Of a stretch of 35,409 nt of DNA, positions 15,970 to 24,591 are shown one piece after another; the first letter of the stretch is position 1, and every line of letters starts with the position of its first letter. The notes below the pieces were generated by a model. It worked only from the letters and a program-made list of their open reading frames with translations, was not told where the DNA came from and did not search any database. This DNA is from CAYYNP01 sp964472545 (GTDB taxonomy: Bacteria > Planctomycetota > Planctomycetia > Pirellulales > Thermoguttaceae), in assembly GCA_964472545.1 (NCBI GenBank), contig CAYYNP010000071.1:1-35409 (forward strand), given 5' to 3'. Made by a program: the position numbers and the translations under genes.

Positions 15970-17091
15970 ATGAAGAGCATCGCGCTAACCGCCCTTTGCT
16001 GCGTGGCCGTTTCCGCCGCGAGTGCGCCGGCCGCCACGGTGTTGTTCTCGCCGCTGGACTCGTTGCAGGGCTGGACGGTCCGCTCGGTCGGGGCGGCCAG
16101 TGCGTCGGTCGTCGACGAGTCGGAGAAGATCCGTTGCGTCGAGGTGAATTCGAGCCGCGGTACGATACTGCTCAGCCGTGAGTTGCCGCTGGAGATGGTG
16201 CGTGGCTGCCGCGTGACGGTGAGCTGCTCGGTGAAGTCGGAAAACGTCGTGATCGGCCCCCAGGCGTCGAGCACCGGAAAGGTCCACCTCGCCGTGCAAA
16301 CGCCCCGGGGCATCCGCCACTTCAACGACCGCTTCGACGGCACTGCCGACTGGCAGCAGAAGGGCTTTGCGGCCGACGTGCCGGAAGACGCCGTCTGCGT
16401 GCGTTTGAATTTGGGGCTCGAGGCCTGCTTCGGCCGGGCGACGTTCGATCGGCTGATCGTCAAAAACGACCGGCGGGGAGTACACCCGCTGAACCTCGTC
16501 GGCTCGGCCAACGCGGAGCACGGGCAACTGGGCATCGGCGCATTTCCCGAAGGCAAGGTCGAGTTTGGCGACGTCTCCTTCAACGTCGTCGATGCGCAGA
16601 AGCACGGCGGCGTGGATTGCATTCGCCTGCGTGGCGTGGGTCACGACGACTGGCCGGCACGCGTGGCGCCGATTCCGGTCGGCACCTGCGCCACGGCGAT
16701 CTACATCCTGCACGCCGCTCTGGACGGCCGGCCGACGTGCGACTCTCCCACCGCCATCTGGCAGGCCCGATGCGTCGGCGGCGATCCGCCGCCGCTGAGC
16801 GTCTTCGAGGGCCAGACGATCGGCCCGCTCGGATCGAAAGGCGACTTGGAAAACTGGTCGGTGGCGTGGGAGGGAGAGGATGCGTCGGGCAAGGCGGTGA
16901 CCTTTGGCGTAACGAAGTGGACGATCTACACCGACATGCCAGTCGAGTCGATCTTCTGCGAGGCCTATCAAGGGGCGCCCCCGGTGATCCTGGCGGCCAC
17001 GGCCGTCGAAGAGCCCCCGGTGCCCGAGCCGGAGCCCGGCGAGTTCGACGACCCCGGCGGCGCCGGCTTCGGCGGCATGGGAGACTGGTAG
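15970..17091 (+). CDS. Secreted protein of unknown function, first gene of the DUF318 operon
   Basis: The 373-residue protein has a signal peptide (MKSIALTALCCVAVSAASA, cleavage near APA-ATV). The body looks beta-rich: an N-terminal jelly-roll-like region (about 25-175, 'DSLQGWTVRSVGAAS', 'CRVTVSCSVKSENVV') resembling carbohydrate-binding or purity-of-complex folds, then a second region with 'KHGGVDCIRLRGVGHDDWP' and 'GVTKWTIYTDMPVESIFCEA'. It ends in a Pro/Glu linker and a Gly-rich tail. No enzyme motif is visible. The stop overlaps the GTG start of the next gene (TAGTG). No strong ribosome site precedes the ATG. The promoter region has been invaded by the MITE-like element ending 28 nt upstream. 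Confidence 0.75.
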   Translation: MKSIALTALCCVAVSAASAPAATVLFSPLDSLQGWTVRSVGAASASVVDESEKIRCVEVNSSRGTILLSRELPLEMVRGCRVTVSCSVKSENVVIGPQASSTGKVHLAVQTPRGIRHFNDRFDGTADWQQKGFAADVPEDAVCVRLNLGLEACFGRATFDRLIVKNDRRGVHPLNLVGSANAEHGQLGIGAFPEGKVEFGDVSFNVVDAQKHGGVDCIRLRGVGHDDWPARVAPIPVGTCATAIYILHAALDGRPTCDSPTAIWQARCVGGDPPPLSVFEGQTIGPLGSKGDLENWSVAWEGEDASGKAVTFGVTKWTIYTDMPVESIFCEAYQGAPPVILAATAVEEPPVPEPEPGEFDDPGGAGFGGMGDW

Positions 17092-18092
17092 TGAGTCGGC
17101 CAATTCTCAAGACGTTGATGCTGTTTCAGTCGCTACTGCTGGCCGGGGCCGTAGCCTGGGGCCTTGTGCTTTGGTTTGAGGTGAAACAGGCACGACGGGC
17201 AGGCGGGCAGATGGCCGACGCGTTGAAGCAATGGACCGAGGGTGGCTGTGCGCCGCTGGGTACGCGGGAGAACCTCATCGTCGCGGCCGAGGATCTTCGC
17301 GACGGCGAGTTTTCCACCGCGGCCGAATTGCTCGGGCCGCCCCGGGACCTCTCGGCCAAGGAAGAAGCGGCAGCGCAGCAGTTCTTCGCCGCAAAGCCCG
17401 AATTGCGGAGACGACTCGTAACGGCCGTCAACGCCGCCGGCGTCCAGGAGGCCGACGGCAGCGACGTTCATCGGGTCCGCGACGCACTGGCCCGGGCGGT
17501 GGCCGCGGCCGCCCGAGAGGACGAGGCGACCGTGTCCGTACAACTCGACCTGGCCGAGACGGCACTCGATCCCACCGGGGCACCAGGCGGCGCGGCCGTC
17601 GCCAGCGGCCCGGTGGCCGTGGCCGAGTCGATCCGCCAGATCGGCCCCGCGTTTCGCCTGGGACAGGACCTGATGACTGAAGGCCACGCCGCGGCGGAAA
17701 AACTCGTTGCCCGGGCGAGTTGGCACTACCAGGCCAGAGAATACGCCGAAGCCGCGGCGATGGTTCGGCTGGCGGCGGAGTTCCTCGGCGTAGAACTCGC
17801 CACGCCTGCCAGCGCCGTCACGCCAAAGTGGTTCGACGACGCGGCGGTGGCACCGACCGAGACGATCGACGCCGAGCAGGCCAACGCCGCCGTGGAACTC
17901 TGCGAAGCGATGGCTTCCTCCGCCGAGCCTGCACCGTCGGTGACCACGCTCATCAAGAAGGCCCGGCAGGAACTCGCCGCCGGCCGCTTCGCGGAAGCCC
18001 ACTGGTGGGCCGGCGTGGCATTGAACACCTTGGGTATGACCGACGACGCCATTGCGGCGGCCGAACCCCCGGAAACGGAAGCCGCCGAATGA
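17091..18092 (+). CDS. Membrane-anchored Ala-rich helical protein, TPR-like
   Basis: The GTG start at 17091 overlaps the previous stop and is preceded by GGGAG. The 333-residue product has one N-terminal membrane anchor ('LMLFQSLLLAGAVAWGLVLW', residues about 9-28). The rest is a soluble, Ala- and Glu-rich helical domain with TPR-like helix pairs, for example 'AAEDLRDGEFSTAAELLGP' and 'ASWHYQAREYAEAAAMVRLA', plus a final 'ARQELAAGRFAEAHWWAGVA'. Function is unknown; protein-protein contact is the natural guess. Its stop overlaps the start of the permease gene (ATGA), so production is coupled to the transporter. Confidence 0.72.
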   Translation: MSRPILKTLMLFQSLLLAGAVAWGLVLWFEVKQARRAGGQMADALKQWTEGGCAPLGTRENLIVAAEDLRDGEFSTAAELLGPPRDLSAKEEAAAQQFFAAKPELRRRLVTAVNAAGVQEADGSDVHRVRDALARAVAAAAREDEATVSVQLDLAETALDPTGAPGGAAVASGPVAVAESIRQIGPAFRLGQDLMTEGHAAAEKLVARASWHYQAREYAEAAAMVRLAAEFLGVELATPASAVTPKWFDDAAVAPTETIDAEQANAAVELCEAMASSAEPAPSVTTLIKKARQELAAGRFAEAHWWAGVALNTLGMTDDAIAAAEPPETEAAE

Positions 18093-19033
18093 GCACCTTT
18101 TCGTTCAACTTGTCCGACTTCACCATGGTCTGGTGGGGCCTGCTCTACGAGGCCATGCCGTTCGTGGTAGTCGGTACGTTGCTTTCGGGCCTGGTCGAAC
18201 GGTGCGTCTCGCGCGAGATGGTCGCCCGGCTGTTTCCCAAGAACCGGCTGTTGGGTATCGGCGCCAGCGCGTGCCTGGGGCTGGTCTTTCCGATGTGCGA
18301 ATGCGGCATCGTGCCGGTCGTGCGGCGGATGGTCCGCAAGGGCGTGCCGGTCAGTTGTGCCGTGACCTACTTGTTGGCTTCCCCGATCATCAACCCGCTG
18401 GTGATCATCAGCACGGTGATCGCCTTCGGTACGCGCGGTTCGTGGGTCGCTTCTTGGACAGTGGCCGGATTGCGGGTGGGAATGGGTTTCGCCGTGGCGG
18501 CCTTGATGGGAATCGTGGTCTGGAAGCTGCTGGGCGATCAGAAGGTCCTGCTCGGCGGGCTGCGCACCGCCGGGGCCAAGGAAGACGGCGGACAGGCCCG
18601 ACGCGGCGGCGTGTTCGGCGACACGCTGCTGTTGGCCGCCGGCGACTTCATGGAGATCGGCGCCACGCTGGTCGTAGGCACCGGCCTGGCCGCGCTGGTC
18701 AACAGCGGCTTTTCGCGTACGGCCATGGAGCCGTTCGCCGCCAATCCGCTGACGGCGGTGGCCAGTATGTCGATTCTGGCGATCGGCTTGAACCTTTGCA
18801 GCGAGGCCGACGCCTTCGTCGCCCGCAGCTTCTACGCCTTCCCTCTGGCGGCCAAGATGGCATTCCTGGTGCTGGGGCCGATGGTCGATATCAAGTTGAT
18901 CGTGATGTACACCACCGTCTTTCGCCCCAGGGCAATCATCGCCATTACGGGTATCACCACGCTGCTGGTCTTCGTGATCTGTGTGACCGGATACTTTTGG
19001 ATTCCCCTGATCCCCGCCGCCGCCGGCATGTGA
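18089..19033 (+). CDS. DUF318-family permease (YcgR/ArsP-like)
   Basis: The 314-residue protein has about eight membrane segments. The family hallmark 'FPMCECGIVPVVRRMVRKGVP' lies at about 67-87, with Cys70 and Cys72 in an 'MCECG' motif, followed by 'YLLASPIINPLVIIST'. A second half repeats the topology ('NLCSEADAFVARSF'). DUF318 permeases include ArsP, which exports organoarsenicals; most others, such as B. subtilis YcgR, have unknown substrates and are paired with a TIGR03943 protein. The next gene is that partner. A metal- or thiol-linked transport role is inferred from the cysteines and family. The start overlaps the previous stop by 4 nt. Confidence 0.9.
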   Translation: MSTFSFNLSDFTMVWWGLLYEAMPFVVVGTLLSGLVERCVSREMVARLFPKNRLLGIGASACLGLVFPMCECGIVPVVRRMVRKGVPVSCAVTYLLASPIINPLVIISTVIAFGTRGSWVASWTVAGLRVGMGFAVAALMGIVVWKLLGDQKVLLGGLRTAGAKEDGGQARRGGVFGDTLLLAAGDFMEIGATLVVGTGLAALVNSGFSRTAMEPFAANPLTAVASMSILAIGLNLCSEADAFVARSFYAFPLAAKMAFLVLGPMVDIKLIVMYTTVFRPRAIIAITGITTLLVFVICVTGYFWIPLIPAAAGM

Positions 19034-19042
19034 GCAGACAAC

Positions 19043-19861
19043 GTGAGCACGGTAACCGAATCCACTCCCGAAAGGCCTCGCAAGTCGGCTGGCGAACTGG
19101 CCGCCGACTGGATGGAGATCGGCACGCTGCTGGCCGTGTCGACGTTCTTCCTGTTCTCTTATTTCAGCGGCCGCGTAGAGCGGTTCGTGGTGCCAGCCTA
19201 CGTATGGCTCTCGCCCACGGCCGGCGGCTGCCTCTTGGCCATCGGTGTTGCGCGGCTGAGGGCGCACCTGCAGGGCTACGTCTCCGGCGAGTTGGAAGAA
19301 TCGACCGGTTGGCAAGTGCCGGTGTCGGCGTGCGTGGTGGTGTTGGCTGCGCCGATCGTCCTGGCGCTAGTGGTCAATCCCACGCAGCTTTCGCCGGAAG
19401 GGGCTCGAAAACGCCGCGTCCGCCAACCGGCCTTCGATGCGGAGCTGTCCCAGGCGTTCGATTGGGTTGCGGGCAGACGCGTGGCCGGCGCGGCCGCTAC
19501 GGAAGGCAAGGTCTCCTGGCCGAAGAAACCGACGATCCTCGACGTCGTGACGATCGTCAGCCGAAGCGGGCCTGCGGCCGTGGAAGGGGACGCCATCACC
19601 GTCATTGGTCAGTGCGACGTTCCCGGCGGGCCGCAGAGCAAGCGGTTCGATCTTTACCGGCTGGTGATCACGTGCTGTATCGCCGACGCCACGGCCGTCT
19701 CGTTGGAGATTACTCAACTCCCCGACGCCCCGGTCGCTCCCGGCCGCTGGGTGCGGGTCACGGGGCAACTCCGCTTCGATAGCGCGGTCGACGCCATGCA
19801 GCCGGTAATCCACGCGACGGAGATCCAGGAGATGCGCGAACCGTCGAATCCGTATCTGTAG
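19043..19861 (+). CDS. TIGR03943/DUF1980-family partner of the permease
   Basis: The GTG start lies 9 nt after the permease stop. The 272-residue protein has three N-terminal hydrophobic segments ('IGTLLAVSTFFLFSYFSG', 'WLSPTAGGCLLAIGVARL', 'ACVVVLAAPIVLALVV') and a C-terminal soluble domain. The latter has 'ITVIGQCD' and 'FDLYRLVITCCIADATAVS' (Cys211-Cys212), typical of this family (YcgQ-type), and an OB-like 'GRWVRVTGQL'. These proteins co-occur with DUF318 permeases and probably form a complex with them. Function remains undefined in this lineage. Confidence 0.85.
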   Translation: MSTVTESTPERPRKSAGELAADWMEIGTLLAVSTFFLFSYFSGRVERFVVPAYVWLSPTAGGCLLAIGVARLRAHLQGYVSGELEESTGWQVPVSACVVVLAAPIVLALVVNPTQLSPEGARKRRVRQPAFDAELSQAFDWVAGRRVAGAAATEGKVSWPKKPTILDVVTIVSRSGPAAVEGDAITVIGQCDVPGGPQSKRFDLYRLVITCCIADATAVSLEITQLPDAPVAPGRWVRVTGQLRFDSAVDAMQPVIHATEIQEMREPSNPYL

Positions 19862-20188
19862 CTCCGCAAGCGCGGATCTCGTGGCGTATTGTGCCCAGGA
19901 GACAGGATGGGGGGCCAAGTCCGCTCGTACGTGGGTATGACGGCCAAAGTCACCCACAGGCCTACAGGAGCGTGCGGATGGCACTCGATCAATCCGTGAA
20001 ACACCACCTGGACAGGCCGTTTTTTCGACTCCTCAGGTGGGCATGCCCCCCCGTGAGGAGGCGTCCCGCACGCGTAAGTTGCACGGGCTACGTGACTTAT
20101 CGCGATCTAGTAGTATAATTAGAATAGGGCATACGTAAGGGCAGCTTCACTTCGTCTTCTCGCGTTCGGCGCTCGAAGGACCGCTTCC
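19862..20188. other. Intergenic region with small hairpins
   Basis: No gene is recognised. The region holds a short stem CTCCGC/GCGGA right after the operon stop (around 19863), a stem GTGGGT/ACCCAC near 19930-19960, and CCACCTG (20004-20010)/CAGGTGG (20034-20040) with a T6 run in its loop. The string ATGGGGGGCC followed by AAGTC near 19905-19920 resembles the hairpin repeats at 25097-25425. Confidence 0.35.
20092..20119 (+). promoter_or_regulatory. Promoter of the DUF1559 gene
   Basis: A perfect -10 TATAAT at 20114-20119 is preceded after 16 nt by GTGACT (4 of 6 to the -35). The leader to the ATG at 20189 would be about 62 nt. Confidence 0.45.
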
Positions 20189-21226
20189 ATGAGACATTGC
20201 GCAACCAGTCGCCGACGAGATAGCCGCCGACGAGACGGCCGCCGTGCGATGCCGCCCGGCTTCACGCTGGTCGAGTTGCTGGTGGTGATTGCCGTGCTGG
20301 GGATGTTGATGGCCTTGCTGATGCCGGCCGTTCAATCGACCCGCGAAGCGGGCCGCCGGGCGACGTGCGAGAACAACCTCTACAACCTCGGCCGGGGGAT
20401 GCTCGCACACGAGGTTCAACAGCAGATTCTGCCCACCGGCGGCTGGGGATGGCGCTGGGTGGGCGATCCGGACCGGGGCTATCGCAGCAACCAGCCGGGC
20501 GGTTGGTACTACAACGTCCTGCCCTACATCGACCAACAGGCGTTGCGCGAGCTGGGCCGCGACGGCAAGATGAACGAGATCACGTCCGAGCAACTTGCCG
20601 GCGCCAACCAGGTGACCCACCATCCGCTGGAATTGGCGAACTGTCCCAGCCGGCGGCGTTGCATACTCTATCCGCGCGGCCCAGGCTGGACTTTCGTGGC
20701 CTACAACGCGGCCGAGAATAGCCTCTCGAACAACAAGACGGCCCGGGCCGACTACGCCGCCAACAGCGGCAGCCACGGCGGCGGCGAGTACTCGCCGGGC
20801 CCGAAATCGCTGGCCGATGCCGACAAGCCCGCCTGGCGCACTCAGAGCGCGACCGGAAAGACCAACGGGATCAGCTTCACTCGCAGCGAAATCCGTATGG
20901 CCCACATCACCGACGGCCGCGCCAACACGATCATGATCGGCGAGAAGTACCTCAATCCGGATCACTACTTCACCGGCCGCGACGGCGCCGACAACGAGAA
21001 CCTCTACACCGGGTTCAACAACGACAACTTCCGCTCCACTCGCCTCCCGCCGAAACGCGATACGCGCGGCGTGGCCAACACCGTCTGTTTCGGCAGCGCG
21101 CATCCCGGCGGATGCCACTTCGTCTTCGTCGACGGTTCGGTGCGGAAGATCAACTACAACGTCGATCCCGTGACCTTCAAAGGACTCGGCGACCGCAACG
21201 GCGGAACGACGGCGAACGTGCAATAA
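20189..21226 (+). CDS. DUF1559 prepilin-like protein
   Basis: The 345-residue protein has an Arg-rich leader followed by the prepilin signal 'PPGFTLVELLVVIAVLGML', with cleavage expected between Gly and Phe and the conserved Glu at +5. The DUF1559 body follows: 'RRATCENNLYNLGRGMLAHE', 'DGRANTIMIGEKYL', and the C-terminal 'HPGGCHFVFVDGSVRKI', the H-X9-DG motif. This family is hugely expanded in planctomycetes; members are thought to form pseudopilin-like envelope structures. AAGGA precedes the ATG. The alternative ATG at 20249 (MPPGFTLVE) would give a shorter leader. CGCCGACGAGA is directly repeated in the leader codons. Confidence 0.9.
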   Translation: MRHCATSRRRDSRRRDGRRAMPPGFTLVELLVVIAVLGMLMALLMPAVQSTREAGRRATCENNLYNLGRGMLAHEVQQQILPTGGWGWRWVGDPDRGYRSNQPGGWYYNVLPYIDQQALRELGRDGKMNEITSEQLAGANQVTHHPLELANCPSRRRCILYPRGPGWTFVAYNAAENSLSNNKTARADYAANSGSHGGGEYSPGPKSLADADKPAWRTQSATGKTNGISFTRSEIRMAHITDGRANTIMIGEKYLNPDHYFTGRDGADNENLYTGFNNDNFRSTRLPPKRDTRGVANTVCFGSAHPGGCHFVFVDGSVRKINYNVDPVTFKGLGDRNGGTTANVQ

Positions 21227-21257
21227 GGTGGGGCGCGGCCGTGGCAATCTTCTTACG

Positions 21258-22055
21258 TCAACGGCGGCGGAGGTGTCGTTCGTAGTCCTCCACACGGACC
21301 TTGACGATGCTGCTGCGGTCCGGCGTACGAACCACCACCCCCTCCGGATTGCCGCCGGCGTCGTCGTCCAACCGGCACTGCGTATCGGGGAGAAGTTCCT
21401 TCAGCCACGCCAGCACGTCGGCGTGAGCCGTGGGTAGCGGTGGAACATCGGGGCTCTCGGCGATCCGCGGAGTGAGCAACGGCGGTATGACGTCGCGGTC
21501 TCCGGCGGCAATGGCGTCCGCGAACGCTTCGGGCAAGCTCCTCAAAGCGTCTTCATCGTAGAACTGCTGCCCACCGTCATCTCGCCACCTCGCTATCGCC
21601 TCCGGCGCCTGGCCACCGAGCGTGTCCATGTCGTGGATTTCGGCAACGTCGAACAACCGATAGCCGACGGCTCGACGTCCCGTGTATTGCTTCGAGGCAC
21701 GTGTTATCTTGCCGCCGAAGACTTCCAGGTAGAGCACTTTGAGGCCGTCTACGGGACACGCCAGAAGGCCGCCGGCCACATCTGCCAAGGGCCTCAACGC
21801 CTCGACGATGCCCTGCGCCGGGTTGAAGATGACGTCGCCCTGACAATGCAGCAACGTCTCGCGGCTGCCGATGAAGTAGCGTCCGTCCTGCATAAGAATG
21901 ATCCGCGAATTGGTGCCGTCGACCTTCTCCGTAATGACAACATCCTGCGGCAGGGGGAGATGCTCGTCGAGCAACGCACCACGGTCGCCCATCTTGTGGT
22001 ACGTCGGAATCGACGGGTATTTGGTCATCGAGTTCAGGGCGTCAAGCGCAATCAC
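21258..22055 (-). CDS. RNA ligase family protein (nucleotidyltransferase)
   Basis: The 265-residue protein has the covalent nucleotidyltransferase motifs of RNA/DNA ligases: motif I 'TEKVDGTNSR' with Lys44 as the predicted AMP-accepting lysine, motif III 'YLEVFGG' (Glu111), motif IIIa 'YRLFDV', motif IV 'PEGVVVR' (Glu238) and motif V 'IVKVR' (Lys252). This fits the T4 Rnl2-like RNA_ligase family (PF09414 type), which seals RNA nicks or ends using ATP. Motif order and spacing are complete, so it should be active. The GTG start at 22055 has GAGG 5 nt upstream; an internal ATG at 22028 is the alternative. It is convergent with the DUF1559 gene and has no repair partner beside it. Confidence 0.87.
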   Translation of the reverse strand: MIALDALNSMTKYPSIPTYHKMGDRGALLDEHLPLPQDVVITEKVDGTNSRIILMQDGRYFIGSRETLLHCQGDVIFNPAQGIVEALRPLADVAGGLLACPVDGLKVLYLEVFGGKITRASKQYTGRRAVGYRLFDVAEIHDMDTLGGQAPEAIARWRDDGGQQFYDEDALRSLPEAFADAIAAGDRDVIPPLLTPRIAESPDVPPLPTAHADVLAWLKELLPDTQCRLDDDAGGNPEGVVVRTPDRSSIVKVRVEDYERHLRRR

Positions 22056-23127
22056 AGGGACCTCGTCTTAGTCGTCAGGAAGACCGTTCTTGGGTGGCTG
22101 GGGCAGATACAACAGTCATGGCGCTAGCCGCTAGCAATTCTACCCCATAATATGCGTGTCTTTCGCATGTGCATTTAGGAAAGTCGCGTCATCAGTAACG
22201 CAACGGCGCCGTGCGTGAGACGGGCAATCTGGGAACGGCATGCTCGGCACAACTGCGGGCATTCTGTGGCGAGGGTCACTGCTTAGTGCGTTAACCCTAT
22301 ACACTCTCATTTGCTCTCCATGTTGTCGTCGTGCCAACAGTAACGTACCACCACATTTCCTGACGTCATTTCTATTCGCCGTCTTGACAGCCAACACCGT
22401 TTGAGATCTTGGAATCTGAGAGACAGAAGTCAGCCAGTCAAAGCACGTGGAACCCGTTCGAGAAGACTGGCCTCGCGCGGTTTCCGGCGGCTAACCGACC
22501 AATTGGATTCCCAATGCAATCTGGCAGTGTTGCCCGGTGTGCTGGTGGCTATTGAACGTTGTGGATCGCGGGTGGCCCGGTCGATTGCCCCGCGGTGGGC
22601 TCGAGCACTCGAATCGGCTGGTTCGGAGAATGGTCCGCGTGCGGCACGCACGGAAGGATGTCGGTCGGCGTCAACGACTCCCTTGGACTGACCGGATCAA
22701 GCAGCCGGTGGCGAGAACTGCTTTGTTCGGGTTGACGACCCGCCGGTTGGTAGCGTACAAGTACGATGGGCTCCGGCCAAGACGGCCACCACCAGCACCG
22801 ACCAGATCACAGAGTTCCGCATGGCAGACCTCCTCCCGAAATCGCCCTTGCCCCACGCCGGCCAGTCTACCACACGTGACGACCGCGGGAGAGGATCAAC
22901 CCTACGCCCCGCACCGGCTCTAGAGCTGCCTGACGCGGTCGCAGAGGCGAGGCTGTGGCAGGGTGACATGCGGCGGCGATCCTGGGCGGTTGTGGGTGGT
23001 GCAATCGTCATCTACGGCCAGTACGCCATCAACAGCCTGTCCAAAGCGGCTGCGGTCCGGTCGCGGGGGTTCTCTCCGGCCGTCGCTACGGCCGAATTCC
23101 GTTTCTCCCGGGACTTGGAGAGTCCTG
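22056..23127. other. Gene-poor stretch
   Basis: About 1.07 kb with no recognised protein family on either strand. Several short open frames overlap each other in conflicting phases, as expected of eroded DNA. The only element with coding character is the small signal-peptide frame at 22697-22822. GCTAGC occurs twice at about 22123-22135. Confidence 0.45.
22697..22822 (-). CDS. Possible small secreted peptide or 5' remnant
   Basis: A 41-codon frame starts 'MRNSVIWSVLVVAVLAGA', a good signal-peptide or single-membrane segment, and has a strong GGGAGGAGG ribosome site upstream. The remaining residues are unremarkable (Thr/Ser/Pro). A frame change just after 'LAGA' would continue into 'SYLYATNRRVVNPN', so this may be the start of a broken gene instead. 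I do not recognise a family. Confidence 0.3.
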   Translation of the reverse strand: MRNSVIWSVLVVAVLAGAHRTCTLPTGGSSTRTKQFSPPAA

Positions 23128-23673
23128 TCACGATCGCGATTCGGCCGATCGTCTTCTGCTGAGGTACGTTTTCAGCAGCGCCATCACGATTCCGCAGACG
23201 GCACCCACGACACCACCATACCCGAGCGCGTAGCGGCCGAACACTAAGAAGCCAAACGCTGCGCCAACAATCCCCGGTGGAAGTCCAGCGTGGGGGCCTA
23301 TGGCAAATCCGAAGAAGAGTCCGTGCGCGGACCCTGCGGCGCCCATGACGAGCCCCGCGCCAACGGCCCCCCCCAACACGGCCAACGCTACGAGCAATGC
23401 GAGTCGTTTCTCGGCTAGTCGTGCCATAAGGAGACTACCCCAGCACGCACCGAAGACGCTGCAAGCATCGAAAAGGAGCAGATCGAAGTCTTTCACGACG
23501 CAAGCACGGCAGAACGAGAAGAGCACCGTGAGGCCGAGCAGCGTGAGCAGAATGACTTGCCACCTCAGCCTTGACGTCGATTCATCCCTTATCACATTGC
23601 TCCCGCCGCAACCGGGGCTGTCACGACGTCCGACATGACGCTTCTTAAGGTAGCGATTGACTCGGTCGTCCAT
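23128..23673 (-). CDS. Membrane protein of unknown function
   Basis: The 181-residue protein opens with a basic cytoplasmic region ('MDDRVNRYLKKRHVGRRD') and has about four or five hydrophobic segments: 'VILLTLLGLTVLFSFCRA', 'LLFDACSVFGACWGSLLMA', 'LALLVALAVLGGAVGAGLV' and 'GIVGAAFGFLVFG', with a last one near 'GYGGVVGAVCGIVMALL'. The second half is rich in GxxxG glycine zippers. It ends in an Arg/Ser tail. AAGGGA precedes the ATG. I do not recognise the family; neighbours do not suggest a role. Confidence 0.65.
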   Translation of the reverse strand: MDDRVNRYLKKRHVGRRDSPGCGGSNVIRDESTSRLRWQVILLTLLGLTVLFSFCRACVVKDFDLLLFDACSVFGACWGSLLMARLAEKRLALLVALAVLGGAVGAGLVMGAAGSAHGLFFGFAIGPHAGLPPGIVGAAFGFLVFGRYALGYGGVVGAVCGIVMALLKTYLSRRRSAESRS

Positions 23674-23807
23674 TTGCCCATCCCTTCACCGTGAGTAGCC
23701 TTGCCGAACGCGCCCCTTCTTCTCAGTTGGTCAGCACTCCATGTTTCCTACTGTTCCAGGCGAATTCGGTGTGCGAATATATCGCCTTGATTTCCCGCGC
23801 AGTTTCA

Positions 23808-24011
23808 TCATGCACCGCCCTTCTGCTGTCTGCGTCGAAGTGCGTAGCCCACCAGCCCCACGGCACCCACGATCATCAGGCCGAAGACGCCCGGTTCCGG
23901 CACTTCCGGGTCCCGCCTCGGAAACGGCGGCGCTCGAGGGACGCGGAATCGGGCGGCACCGGCCGAGTACTCCGCCGCTGGATTTGCCGGCGCTTCCAGG
24001 AAGAGGGCGAC
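23808..24011 (-). pseudogene. 3' remnant of a PEP-CTERM protein gene
   Basis: Read on the minus strand from 24011 to the TGA at 23810-23808, the frame ends 'VPEPGVFGLMIVGAVGLVG' followed by 'YALRRRQQKGGA', a complete exosortase sorting signal: PEP box, hydrophobic helix, Arg cluster. About 35 residues before it are low-complexity Ala/Pro/Arg, and a TAG stop at 24014-24012 closes the frame upstream, with no start codon. The N-terminal part of the gene is therefore gone or lies in another frame. It sits 24 nt downstream of the PilZ gene's stop on the same strand. Confidence 0.65.
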
Positions 24012-24034
24012 CTATGCGATTAGGGCTAACTGAG

Positions 24035-24403
24035 CTAATCGGCCAAAGCCACGAATTCTGCACCACTAAGATACCAACCCTCGCCGCAAGGCTTGCACCA
24101 GACAATCTCGCCGTGTATCCGCGTGAGTCGGGATTCCCCCGCGATCGAGATCAGCACCGAGCCGGATTCCAGCGGCATGTTGTGCAACAGGCCGATGCCG
24201 TCCAAGGAAACATCCCTGCTGAAACAGGAGAATTCTCGCATTTGCCCCCCGTCTTCGATGGCCAGATTGACAGGACGGAAGAATGGAACGCGCTGAGAAG
24301 CTCGCCGCTCACCCGTCTTGGCCTTCTGTTCGACGAGAAGCCGAGTGATCGCGTCCCGAACTTGACCGTGCTGCACGTCCACAGAAGTTTCAACGGTCTT
24401 CAT
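24035..24403 (-). CDS. PilZ domain protein
   Basis: The 122-residue protein, starting MKTVETSVDV, is essentially a single PilZ domain. It has 'ERRASQRVPFF' with the RxxxR part of the c-di-GMP site (Arg34, Arg38) and 'SRDVSLDGIGL' with the D/NxSxxG part (Asp64, Ser66, Gly69). It probably binds cyclic di-GMP and passes the signal to a partner. The chosen start at 24403 is preceded by GGAAG; upstream codons in frame look non-coding. The response regulator gene is 188 nt upstream on the same strand, so the pair may be one signalling unit. Confidence 0.88.
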   Translation of the reverse strand: MKTVETSVDVQHGQVRDAITRLLVEQKAKTGERRASQRVPFFRPVNLAIEDGGQMREFSCFSRDVSLDGIGLLHNMPLESGSVLISIAGESRLTRIHGEIVWCKPCGEGWYLSGAEFVALAD

Positions 24404-24591
24404 TGGTATGCTTCCGACGCAGACTCTGGTTGGAAGTATGGATTGCGAACACCGACTGTCCCACACGAAGATTGGCCGCAAATCGGAGAAAGGCAAGCGA
24501 AATGCCACCGTCTGAGCGTGGCCCTGGCGGCAGACACCAACTTGGAACGGTTCTACGTGCAAATCGGCGAACTTGCCGTTTTGCCATCGTG

